A DNA stretch of 64,000 bases. Origin: Azospirillum brasilense. GTDB taxonomy: Bacteria; Pseudomonadota; Alphaproteobacteria; Azospirillales; Azospirillaceae. Below the pieces are notes generated by a model. That model saw only the letters and a program-made list of their open reading frames with translations. It did no database searches and was not told the DNA's origin. Of this stretch, positions 18,022 through 25,446 are shown one piece after another. Location of the stretch: positions 1,226,501-1,290,500 of the forward strand of contig NZ_CP059449.1 of assembly GCF_022023855.1 (NCBI RefSeq), read 5' to 3'. Made by a program: the position numbers and the translations under genes. Within the stretch, counting starts at the first letter, position 1. Every line of letters starts with the position of its first letter.

Positions 18022-18049
18022 GCATGTTCCGGTCCGGAAGGGTGCCGCG

Positions 18050-18838
18050 TCAGCGCTCCATCGTCACGGCCTTGATGGTCTCGACACGGATCTCCTCGGT
18101 CAGCCGTTCCTTGTAGGCGGCGAACTCCGGGGTGGTCTTGACCTTGTAGGACCGGGGGTGCGGCAGTTCGATGGGGATGTCGCACTTGATGCGGCCGGGG
18201 CGGGCCGACATCACCACGACGCGGCTGGCCATGAAGATGGCCTCGTCGATGTCGTGGGTGACGAACATCACCGTCTTGCGGTCGGCCTCCCAGATGCCCA
18301 GCAGCAGCTCCTGCATCAGCTCGCGCGTCTGGTGGTCCAGCGCGCCGAAGGGCTCGTCGAGCAGCAGCATCTTCGGATCATTCGCCAGCGCGCGGGCCAG
18401 CGCCGTGCGCTGCTGCATGCCGCCGGACAGCTGGGCCGGGTGGTGGTTCTCGAATCCCTTCAGCCCGACCTGGGCCAGGAAGCGGTCGGCGATCGCCAAC
18501 TGCTCTGCCCGCGGCAGGCCGCGCTCGCGCAGGCCGAAGCAGACGTTGTCGCGCACGGTCAGCCAGGGGAACAGCGTGTAGGACTGGAACACCATGCCGC
18601 GGTCCGGGCCGGGGCCGGACACCGCCTTGCCCTCCAGCAGCACCTCGCCGGCGCTCGGTGTCTCCAGACCGGCGACGATGCGCAGCAGCGTGGACTTGCC
18701 GCAGCCCGATGGCCCCAGGATGGTGATGAAGTCGTTGTCGGCGACCTCCAGGCTCGTCGGCATCAGCGCGCGGGTCGGCGCCGTGCTGTTGCGGCTGGGA
18801 AAGGTCTTCTCGACGTTGCGGATGGACAGCTTGCTCAT
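18050..18838 (-). CDS. ABC transporter ATP-binding protein (TauB/SsuB type)
   Basis: This 262-residue ATPase powers a nitrate/sulfonate/taurine-type importer. It has Walker A GPSGCGKSTLLRI, the Q-loop VFQSYTLFPWLTV, signature LSGGMQQRTALARAL, Walker B MLLLDEPFGALD and the His switch VTHD. The C-terminal IPIELPHPRSYKV is typical of the TauB/SsuB branch. It is the last gene of a three-gene operon, starting 9 bases after the permease stop. Confidence 0.93.
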   Translation of the reverse strand: MSKLSIRNVEKTFPSRNSTAPTRALMPTSLEVADNDFITILGPSGCGKSTLLRIVAGLETPSAGEVLLEGKAVSGPGPDRGMVFQSYTLFPWLTVRDNVCFGLRERGLPRAEQLAIADRFLAQVGLKGFENHHPAQLSGGMQQRTALARALANDPKMLLLDEPFGALDHQTRELMQELLLGIWEADRKTVMFVTHDIDEAIFMASRVVVMSARPGRIKCDIPIELPHPRSYKVKTTPEFAAYKERLTEEIRVETIKAVTMER

Positions 18839-18847
18839 GGCCGGCGC

Positions 18848-19636
18848 TTATCGTCCTTTGGCCCACGGGAAGAGACGGGCGTTGAGCGCCCGGAACAGCA
18901 GGTCGGTGATCAGGCCGATCACGCCGATGATGAAGATGCCGAAGATCATCTGCCCGGTGTCGAGGAAGCGCTGGGCGTCGATGATCATGTGGCCGATGCC
19001 GCGCGACGCGCCCACCAACTCCGCCACGATCACGTAGGTCCATGCCCAGCCGAGCACGAGGCGCAGCGCCTCGAAGATCTGCGGCGAGGCGGCGGGCAGC
19101 AGGACGCGCAGCACCACGCCGTCGCGCTTGGCGCCCAGCGTGTAGGCGGCCTCCACCAGATCGCTGCGGATGCCCGACACGATGACCGTCACCATGATGA
19201 TGAGCTGGAAGACAGAGCCGATGAAGATGACGAGGATCTTCTGCAGCTCCCCCACACCCGCCCACAGGATCAGCAGCGGGATGAAGGCCGAGGCCGGCAG
19301 GTAGCGGGCGAAGGACACGAAGGCCTCGAAGAAGGCCTCCACCGGCTTGAAGGCCCCCATCAGGATGCCCAGCGGCACCGCCAGGGCGGCGGCCATGACG
19401 AAGCCGGCGAAGACGCGCCAGACCGTGACGGCGATGTCCTCGGCGAAGCCGAACTCCCGGAACAGCGCGATGCCCGCCGTCAGCGTGTCGCCGGGCGAGG
19501 CCAGGAACAGCGGCTTCACGAAGCCGCCGTAGGTGGCGATACCCCAGCCCAGGAAGAACAGCACGAAGCAGGCGATGCCCAGCACCGTGCGCAGCGCCGG
19601 AGCGACCGGCTTCAGCGGAGTGAAGAGGGGGGACAT
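18848..19636 (-). CDS. ABC transporter permease (TauC/SsuC type)
   Basis: This 262-residue inner-membrane protein begins MSPLFTPLKPVAPALRTVLG and has about six membrane helices. The permease EAA loop is visible (EAAYTLGAKRDGVVLRVLLP), followed by RLVLGWAWTYVIVAELVGA and GIGHMIIDAQRFLDTG, hallmarks of the TauC/SsuC family. It lies between the binding-protein gene (131 bases upstream, with a large palindrome in the gap) and the ATPase gene. Confidence 0.93.
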   Translation of the reverse strand: MSPLFTPLKPVAPALRTVLGIACFVLFFLGWGIATYGGFVKPLFLASPGDTLTAGIALFREFGFAEDIAVTVWRVFAGFVMAAALAVPLGILMGAFKPVEAFFEAFVSFARYLPASAFIPLLILWAGVGELQKILVIFIGSVFQLIIMVTVIVSGIRSDLVEAAYTLGAKRDGVVLRVLLPAASPQIFEALRLVLGWAWTYVIVAELVGASRGIGHMIIDAQRFLDTGQMIFGIFIIGVIGLITDLLFRALNARLFPWAKGR

Positions 19637-19677
19637 GGGATTGGTGGACCGTTGTCGGAATCTTATGAAAACACGGG

Positions 19678-19760
19678 CCCCCACCCTAACCCTCCCCCGC
19701 TGCGCAGGGGAGGGGATAGCTCCCTCCCTTGCCGAAGGCGGGGGAGGGCTGGGGTGGGGG
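19678..19760. repeat. Large palindromic intergenic element inside the ABC operon
   Basis: Two 23-base arms (19678-19700 and 19738-19760) are near-perfect reverse complements made of CCCCCACCC and CCCTCCCCCGC blocks. Between them sits a second hairpin (GGGGAGGGG-ATAG-CTCCCTCCC). The element lies in the binding-protein/permease gap, where a stable RNA structure could protect or terminate the upstream mRNA and so lower permease output. It resembles dispersed REP-like intergenic palindromes. Confidence 0.7.
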
Positions 19761-19767
19761 CAAGACT

Positions 19768-20718
19768 TTACTTCACGAAGGACGTGTCGGTCATGCTGTC
19801 CAGGCTCGGCGGCGCCTTGCGGATCAGCTTGGCCTCCAGCATCACGTCCTGGACCTCCTTGATGAAGGTCGGCATGGTCTTGGTCAGATACTCGACGTTG
19901 CCGGCCTTGTCGTACCACAGCACGGTCTTCGCGGAGGAGGCGAACTGCTCCGGCGTCTGGTTGACGTCGCGGGCCATGATCTCGAAGGCCTTCTTCTCGT
20001 CCTGCTTGATCGCGTCCAGCGCCTCGAACCAGCTGTCGACGAAGGCCTTCACGACCTTCGGGTTCTTCTGGATGTAGTCGGGCTGGAAGGCCAGCGTGTC
20101 GATGATGACGCCCGGCGTCTGGTCCGACGTGACGATGATCTTGCCGTTGGCCTCGCGCACCTTGGACAGGTACGGCTCGTAGGTCACGGCGGCGTCGAAC
20201 TGGCCGGCGACGAAGGCGTTGGCGGCGTCGGACGGCTGGAGGTTGACGGTCTGCACGTCACCGATCGACAACCCGTTCTTCTTCAGCACATAGGCCAGCC
20301 AGAACTGCGGCACGCCGCCATACTGCACGGCCACCTGCTTGCCCTTCAGGTCGGCGAGGCCGTTGATCGCGTCGCGCACGACGATGCCGTCGCCGCCGTG
20401 CGAGCTGTCGAGCACCAGGACCTGCGTCACGTCCACGCCGGAGGAGGCGTAGAGCAGGTGCGTGTCCACCGTGGTGGTGATCGCCTGCACCTCGCCCGCC
20501 GCCATCGCCTGGTGGCGGTTGGAGGTCGGCATCTTCTTGATCTCGACCTCGATGCCGTTCTTCTTGAAGATGCCGGTCTCCTTGGCCAGCGTGATCGGCG
20601 CGAAGCCGGTCCAGCCACTCATCGCCACGGTCACCTTGGTCTGCGCCGAGGCCGAAACCGCGCACAGCCCGGCGACGGCCGCCGCAAGGGCTCCGGCCAT
20701 CCACGACGTCTTCCTCAT
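19768..20718 (-). CDS. ABC transporter substrate-binding protein (TauA/SsuA/NrtA-like)
   Basis: This 316-residue periplasmic protein supplies the importer encoded downstream. The start follows a GGGGGA ribosome site. A signal peptide is evident (MRKTSWMAGALAAAVAGLCAV, cleaved near ASAQ). The mature protein begins KVTVAMSGWTGFAPITLAKE and has the helix GIFKKNGIEVEI, then GDGIVVRDAINGLADLKGK and AAVTYEPYLSKVREANG, all characteristic of the family that binds taurine, sulfonates, nitrate or pyrimidine precursors. The ligand cannot be fixed from sequence alone. Confidence 0.9.
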   Translation of the reverse strand: MRKTSWMAGALAAAVAGLCAVSASAQTKVTVAMSGWTGFAPITLAKETGIFKKNGIEVEIKKMPTSNRHQAMAAGEVQAITTTVDTHLLYASSGVDVTQVLVLDSSHGGDGIVVRDAINGLADLKGKQVAVQYGGVPQFWLAYVLKKNGLSIGDVQTVNLQPSDAANAFVAGQFDAAVTYEPYLSKVREANGKIIVTSDQTPGVIIDTLAFQPDYIQKNPKVVKAFVDSWFEALDAIKQDEKKAFEIMARDVNQTPEQFASSAKTVLWYDKAGNVEYLTKTMPTFIKEVQDVMLEAKLIRKAPPSLDSMTDTSFVK

Positions 20719-20998
20719 GATCCCCCGCTCCCGGTTCTGAAGGTGTCTTTTGATCGCGCCGGGCGGCGGCCCGCCGCCCACGCATCCGTGTGCCGCATTG
20801 TGCACGCCTGTGGGGTGGGTGGGAAGGGATGGGCACCACCTTGGCCGCAGACCTGACCTTCGTCGGATGGTGCGAATGGAAGCCCTTGCAACCAAAGGCT
20901 TATTGGGATGCTTGCGTGCCCAATCCATATACCAACTGAACAAACCGCGACGGGTGTATGCCGTTCTTTTGGGCACCACAGAGGGGAGGCCGGACAGG

Positions 20999-21229
20999 AT
21001 GCGCTCCATGGACCCGATGAACCCGCCGATGAACGCGATGGACCGCCAGCGGACGCTGGACTATTTCGAACGACTCGGCCGGGACAAGGTGCGGCTGTAC
21101 AGCGCCATCGACTGCGACCGTTACCTGGGCGGCTGGCAGGTGCGCGAACTGGCCGACCAGTGGCTGGCGGAGAAGGCCGAGGAGGAGCGCCCGGTGCCGC
21201 TGTGGCGGCGGATCGTCCGGCGGCGCTGA
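20999..21229 (+). CDS. Small hypothetical protein
   Basis: A 76-residue frame starts at ATG 20999 after a purine-rich GAGGGGAGG at 20981-20989. The product begins with a Met/Pro-rich stretch (MRSMDPMNPPMNAMDRQRT) followed by a helical region with YFERLGRDKVRLYSAIDCDR and WQVRELADQWLAEKAEEER, ending in basic RRIVRRR. It looks like a real soluble cytoplasmic protein, but no family is recognised. It converges on the large hybrid kinase gene, with 21 bases between stops. Confidence 0.6.
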   Translation: MRSMDPMNPPMNAMDRQRTLDYFERLGRDKVRLYSAIDCDRYLGGWQVRELADQWLAEKAEEERPVPLWRRIVRRR

Positions 21230-21250
21230 CGCCGCACGTCTTTCGGCCGT

Positions 21251-24208
21251 TTACGCCGCTCCGGCGTTGGCCATCATCTTGCGCAGGTCGTTGGGGAAGA
21301 CCGGCTTGTGCAGGATGCTGAAGCCGTTGCGGCGGGCCTCGTCCAGCCGTTCCGGGGCGGTGTCGCCGGTCAGGATGATGCCCGGCACGTCCTTGCCGAC
21401 CAGACCCTGCACCGCGGCCAGCGCTTCCGGACCGGTCCGCCCCTGCTGGAGTTGATAGTCGGCCAGCACGATCTGCGGACGGCGCCCGTCGGCGCGCAAC
21501 CGTTCCAGCGCTTGATCGCCCGACCGCGCGGTCAGCACGCTGTAGCCCCAGCCCTCCAGCATCGCCTTCAGGCCGAGCAGGATGATCGCCTCGTCGTCGA
21601 TGACCAGCACCATGCCCTTGGTCGCGCAGTCGTTGGCGGCCTGCCGGAAGAGGTCCATGGCGGGCGGCGGGACGGCGGCGCGGGGCCTCTCCACGACGAC
21701 GCGCGGCATCTCCACCGAGAAGACGGAGCCGATCCCCTCCTTCGAGCGCACGCGCACGCGGTGGTCGAGCAGCTTCGACAGGCGCTTGACGATGGCGAGG
21801 CCGAGGCCCAGCCCGCGGTCGCCGCTGCCCTGGATCTGGGTGAACTCCTCGAAGATGTCCTCCAGCCGGTCGGCGGGAATGCCGACGCCGCTGTCCCACA
21901 CCTCGACGCGCAGCCGGTCGGGGCCGCTGCGGCGGCAGCCGATCAGGATGCGGCCCTGGCGGGTGTAACGCAGCGCGTTCTCGATCAGGTTGCGCAGGAT
22001 GCGCTCCAGATGCGACGGGTCGGTGCGCACCCAGGCCCGCGTCGGGACGGCGCGCAGCTCCAGCCCCTTCTGGGCGGCGCGCGGCGCGTATTCGGCGACC
22101 AGACGGCCCAGGACCTGACCCAGCCGGACCTCCGCCGGGTTGGCGGCGATCTTGCCGGATTCCAGCCGCGACATGTCGAGCAGGCCGTCCAGCAGGCCCT
22201 TCAGCGTGTCCAGCGCCTGGCGCATGTTGTCGAGCAGCGGCAGGCTGGGGTGGCCCTGCAGGCGGTCGCCCAGCGCGGCGGCGAAGAGGTAGAGCGACTG
22301 CACGGGCTGGCGCAGGTCGTGGCTGGCCACGGCCAGGAACTTCGACTTGCCGGCGGCGGCCTGCTCCGCCTCCTCCCGCGCGCGGCGCAGGTCGGCCTCG
22401 GCCTGCTTGCGGCCGGTCACATCGACGGCGGCGCAGGTGATGCCGGCCAGCGCGCCGTCAGGGCCGCGCAGCGGGTCGATGGTCATGTCGTAGAAATGGT
22501 CCTGCCCGGCGTGGCGGATGCGGACCTCCTCGCGCACGCCCTCGCCGGTGTCCAGCGCGCGGCGCTTGATGGCGGTCAGGGCTTCGGCGTCGGCGGCGTC
22601 CTCGAACACCTCGAAGTCGGTCTTGCCGACGACGCGTTCCGCCGTGTAGCCGAGCGCCGGGTTGTGCATCCAGGTGTAGCGCAGGGCGCAATCCTGGTTG
22701 AACACCACGACGCCGGAGTTGCGCAGCGCCGTGCGGAAGCGCTCGTTGGCGACGCGCAGCGCCTCCTCGGTGGACTTGCGCTCGGTGATGTCGATGCCCG
22801 AGACAATCAGGTGGGTGATCCGCCCCTCGGCTCCGCGCATCGGGGTAACCCGCATCTCCATGATCGCCGCGCGGTCTCCGGCGATGCGCACCGGCGCGTC
22901 GAAGCGCGCGGAGTCGCCGTGGGCGGCGCGCTCCACCGCCGTGCGCAGGCGGTCGCCCGCGGCCCCGGCGAAGGCGCGCCCGCAGGCCTCGTGGAAGGGG
23001 TGGCCGACGATCTGCTCGACCGGCAGGCCGGACGCCTGGACGGCGGTCTGGTTGACCTGAAGCACGTCGCCCGTCGGGCTCAGCACTCCGACGAAGGTCG
23101 GCAGGGCGTCCAGGACGGCGCGCAGATGCTCCTCCGAACCGCGCAGCGCGCGCTCGCGGGCCTCCAGCGTCTCGGCCATGGCGTCGAAGGCGCGGCCGAG
23201 CTGGCCGATCTCCGACTTGCGGTCCACCAGACCGGCCCGCGCGCTGGAGTTGCCGGCGCTCCACCCCTGGGTGGCGCGGATCAGCGCCTCGACCGGGCGG
23301 CGGATGAACAGGGTGCCGCCGATCCAGGCGGCCAGGATGGCGACCAGCAGCCCGGTCAGCGTCATCAGCAGGCCCTGGCGGGTGGCACGGTCGATGGTGC
23401 CGGCCACGGCGGTGTGGTCGAGTCCGACGCTGATGAACAGGTCGCGCGTGCCCTGGCGGGACGGCGAATAGGCGAGCACCCGCGCCACCCCGTCCATTCC
23501 CGGCAGGGTGATGACGCCGCCGCGCGGTTCGCCCAGCAGATTCATATAGGGCTGCGGCACGCGCTCGCCGCGCTGGGCGATGCCGTTGGGCAGCTTGACC
23601 AGGATGGTGCCGTTGCGGTCGGTGACCAGCAGGCTGGCGTTCTCGGGCAGGGGGCGCGCCGCGAAGTTGGTGGCCAGCCAGGGCAGGTCGAGGCCGAGCG
23701 TCACTACCCCGGCGACCGTGCCGGCCTCGTCGCGGAAGGGAACGGCGAAGGGCAGCATGGCGGTGCCGGGCTCCGCCGCCGGGCCGGGAGTCGTCCATTC
23801 GCCGACGACGAAGCGGCCTTCCTCCAACGCGCGGCGGACGTAGGGAAGGTCGACGGCGGCGGGGGCGCTGCTGGGGATGGCGCTGCACAGAACGGCGCCG
23901 TCGCGGTCCAGGACGGTCAGGTTGCGGTATTCGGGGGCGCGTTGGGCCAACCGGATCAGATGGGCCTGGCATTGGGCATAGTCGCCGGACCGCAGAGCGG
24001 CCGATTCCGCGATGGAGGTGACCATCAGTCGCGCGCCGTCGACGATCCGCGCCTGCTCTCCCTCGACCAGATGCAGCAGCCGTTGGGCCTGGGCCGCGAC
24101 TTCCTCGGCGCGTTCCGCACGGAACTGGAACACGCTGTAGGCCTGGATGCCCAGGGCCGGCAGGACGGCCAGAAGCACCAGGAGGAAAAGGCGGGCCAGC
24201 AAGGTCAT
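21251..24208 (-). CDS. Hybrid sensor histidine kinase (Cache, HAMP, two PAS, HisKA, HATPase, REC)
   Basis: This roughly 985-residue kinase starts best at ATG 24208 (MTLLARLFLLVLLAVLPALG) with GGGAG upstream; ATG 24226 is in frame. A first membrane helix precedes a double-Cache-like periplasmic sensor (about 30-275), then a second helix with TGLLVAILAAWIGGTLF, a HAMP linker, and two PAS domains ending in ITERKSTEEAL and VTGRKQAEADL. The HisKA box is VASHDLRQPVQSLYLFAAAL with H630, followed by LIENALRYT, GVGIPADRLEDIFEEF and GLGLGLAIVKRL. The C-terminal receiver has VLADYQLQQG with D917. The HDLRQP box is typical of hybrid kinases that act on a partner through the terminal receiver. The signal is unknown. 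Confidence 0.92.
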   Translation of the reverse strand: MTLLARLFLLVLLAVLPALGIQAYSVFQFRAERAEEVAAQAQRLLHLVEGEQARIVDGARLMVTSIAESAALRSGDYAQCQAHLIRLAQRAPEYRNLTVLDRDGAVLCSAIPSSAPAAVDLPYVRRALEEGRFVVGEWTTPGPAAEPGTAMLPFAVPFRDEAGTVAGVVTLGLDLPWLATNFAARPLPENASLLVTDRNGTILVKLPNGIAQRGERVPQPYMNLLGEPRGGVITLPGMDGVARVLAYSPSRQGTRDLFISVGLDHTAVAGTIDRATRQGLLMTLTGLLVAILAAWIGGTLFIRRPVEALIRATQGWSAGNSSARAGLVDRKSEIGQLGRAFDAMAETLEARERALRGSEEHLRAVLDALPTFVGVLSPTGDVLQVNQTAVQASGLPVEQIVGHPFHEACGRAFAGAAGDRLRTAVERAAHGDSARFDAPVRIAGDRAAIMEMRVTPMRGAEGRITHLIVSGIDITERKSTEEALRVANERFRTALRNSGVVVFNQDCALRYTWMHNPALGYTAERVVGKTDFEVFEDAADAEALTAIKRRALDTGEGVREEVRIRHAGQDHFYDMTIDPLRGPDGALAGITCAAVDVTGRKQAEADLRRAREEAEQAAAGKSKFLAVASHDLRQPVQSLYLFAAALGDRLQGHPSLPLLDNMRQALDTLKGLLDGLLDMSRLESGKIAANPAEVRLGQVLGRLVAEYAPRAAQKGLELRAVPTRAWVRTDPSHLERILRNLIENALRYTRQGRILIGCRRSGPDRLRVEVWDSGVGIPADRLEDIFEEFTQIQGSGDRGLGLGLAIVKRLSKLLDHRVRVRSKEGIGSVFSVEMPRVVVERPRAAVPPPAMDLFRQAANDCATKGMVLVIDDEAIILLGLKAMLEGWGYSVLTARSGDQALERLRADGRRPQIVLADYQLQQGRTGPEALAAVQGLVGKDVPGIILTGDTAPERLDEARRNGFSILHKPVFPNDLRKMMANAGAA

Positions 24209-24226
24209 CGTGTCACAGGCTCCCAT

Positions 24227-24533
24227 CGGGCGGGAAAGCAGCCGGAACCAAAAGTCCGCTATCGTTTCGCCTGTGTTCCGAATAACCTTTGCATGGTTAA
24301 ATCGCAGTTAATGAGCAGGATTTATTTTCTTTCAGGCCGGCAACTTACAGGGTTCCTGCGGGCAATAAAGGGGTAGTTTGGATCGTGGCGTTGAAGATTT
24401 ACTTCTGAAGTTCTCCTAAAATTTTTGGAATTCTGTTATCGAAGGAGGTAATCACCAGTCCTTTCGATGGGGGAGCCGACGCAGGTCGGCACCGGGTGTC
24501 TCCAAGACAAGGCACCCGGTGCGTCGTGGCGGA
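24227..24533. other. 307-base gap with AT-rich core and stem-loops
   Basis: The gap carries the promoter side of the hybrid kinase gene and the 3' end of the SGDL-repeat gene, both on the minus strand. An AT-rich core spans roughly 24265-24440. On the plus strand a near-perfect stem (ATCGAAGGA 24438-24446 with TCCTTTCGAT 24459-24468) encloses a consensus Shine-Dalgarno AAGGAGGT with no start codon at usable spacing. Tandem hairpins follow at 24475-24522. Confidence 0.4.
24475..24522 (-). terminator. Tandem hairpins downstream of the SGDL-repeat gene
   Basis: GCACCGGGTG (24489-24498) pairs perfectly with CACCCGGTGC (24513-24522). Immediately beyond, GCCGAC (24475-24480) pairs with GTCGGC (24485-24490). 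They start 12 bases after the minus-strand stop. There is no T-tract, so termination is plausible rather than shown. Confidence 0.45.
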
Positions 24534-25190
24534 TCAGGCCAGCGTGTCCACGCCCTGCGAACCGCGCGGCGCCAGGGATGAAAAAGCCTTCTGCGCGCCG
24601 GACAGATCACCCGACTGAAGCGCGCCGCTCATGCTTTGCAGGGCTGTCTTGAACAGGTCGGCCACCGACGAGGAGGAGGATGACGAGGAGGACGCGTTGT
24701 CGTCCGACGTCTCCTGCAGGAAGGAAAGCAGCGACGAGACGGACTCCTGCGCGGCCGACAGGTCGCCGGATTGCAGAGCCTGCGACAGACTGCCCATGGC
24801 GTCCTTCATCGCGTCCGGCGGCCCATCCGCGCCGCCCGGCGGCGGACCGGGAGGCGGACCGCCAGCACCGCCGGGGCCGCCCTGTCCCTTGGCGCCCTTC
24901 GGACCGTTCGCCTCGAAGGCCTGCTGGACCTGCGAGACGTCTCCGGTCTGCAGCGCGTCGCCCACGGCGGTCAGCATCTTGTTGAGGGGGGAGTTGGCGT
25001 CGGACGCCGAACCGCTCTGGCTTTGCAGTTTGGACAGCGAATCATAAGCGCTCTGGATCGAATCGAGGTCACCGGATTTTACGGCGTCCTTCAACTGATG
25101 CATGCCGTCGCGGATGTCCTTGCCCGGTCCGGCGGCCCGCTGCTGGGCGATGCCGGACATGGCCGATGACGTCACGCTTGAGATGGACAT
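24534..25190 (-). CDS. Protein with four SGDL helical repeats, Gly/Pro hinge and poly-Ser run
   Basis: The 218-residue product starts at ATG 25190 with GGAG six bases upstream. Four copies of a unit with core A(L/V)QSGDLxxAQxAFxSL lie at about residues 33-53, 76-93, 136-154 and 187-206. The second and third are separated by a Gly/Pro-rich hinge (around 100-125), and a run of nine Ser (167-175) precedes the fourth. The repeats look like short helix pairs. The N-terminus MSISSVTSSAMSGIAQQ resembles secreted or surface-appendage proteins lacking a classical signal peptide. Similar SGDL proteins occur in other proteobacteria as uncharacterised genes (recollection, not checked). No function is assigned. 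Confidence 0.75.
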   Translation of the reverse strand: MSISSVTSSAMSGIAQQRAAGPGKDIRDGMHQLKDAVKSGDLDSIQSAYDSLSKLQSQSGSASDANSPLNKMLTAVGDALQTGDVSQVQQAFEANGPKGAKGQGGPGGAGGPPPGPPPGGADGPPDAMKDAMGSLSQALQSGDLSAAQESVSSLLSFLQETSDDNASSSSSSSSSVADLFKTALQSMSGALQSGDLSGAQKAFSSLAPRGSQGVDTLA

Positions 25191-25446
25191 GGCGTTCTCC
25201 TTCGTCCTGTGCCGGACTCCGCCGTGCGGACGGAGTTCGGTCTGGACGGGGCGGGTTGCGGATGCCGGATTGGACGCGCGTCCGCCGCGATTCCTGCGCG
25301 GCGTCCAGGAAATATTTCTCTGCAACTCTTTGGCGAAGCGTTACCTTGGGTGGATGTGCGTGTCTGCCACAACCCATGGTGAATGCGGAAAGCATGCCGC
25401 CGCTGAACCGGATCACCCACTTCCAGAGGAGCAGGGGCGTGCTACA

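Noticed and set aside
18020-20077. 685-codon plus-strand frame antisense to the ABC operon
   Set aside because: It lies opposite three well-supported transporter genes, has no domain signature and is rich in His, Gln, Arg and Asp as expected of an antisense shadow.
24467-24652. 61-codon plus-strand frame starting in the stem after AAGGAGGT
   Set aside because: Spacing to the Shine-Dalgarno is about 17 bases, it runs antisense into the SGDL gene, and the peptide is Arg/Pro-rich with no family features.
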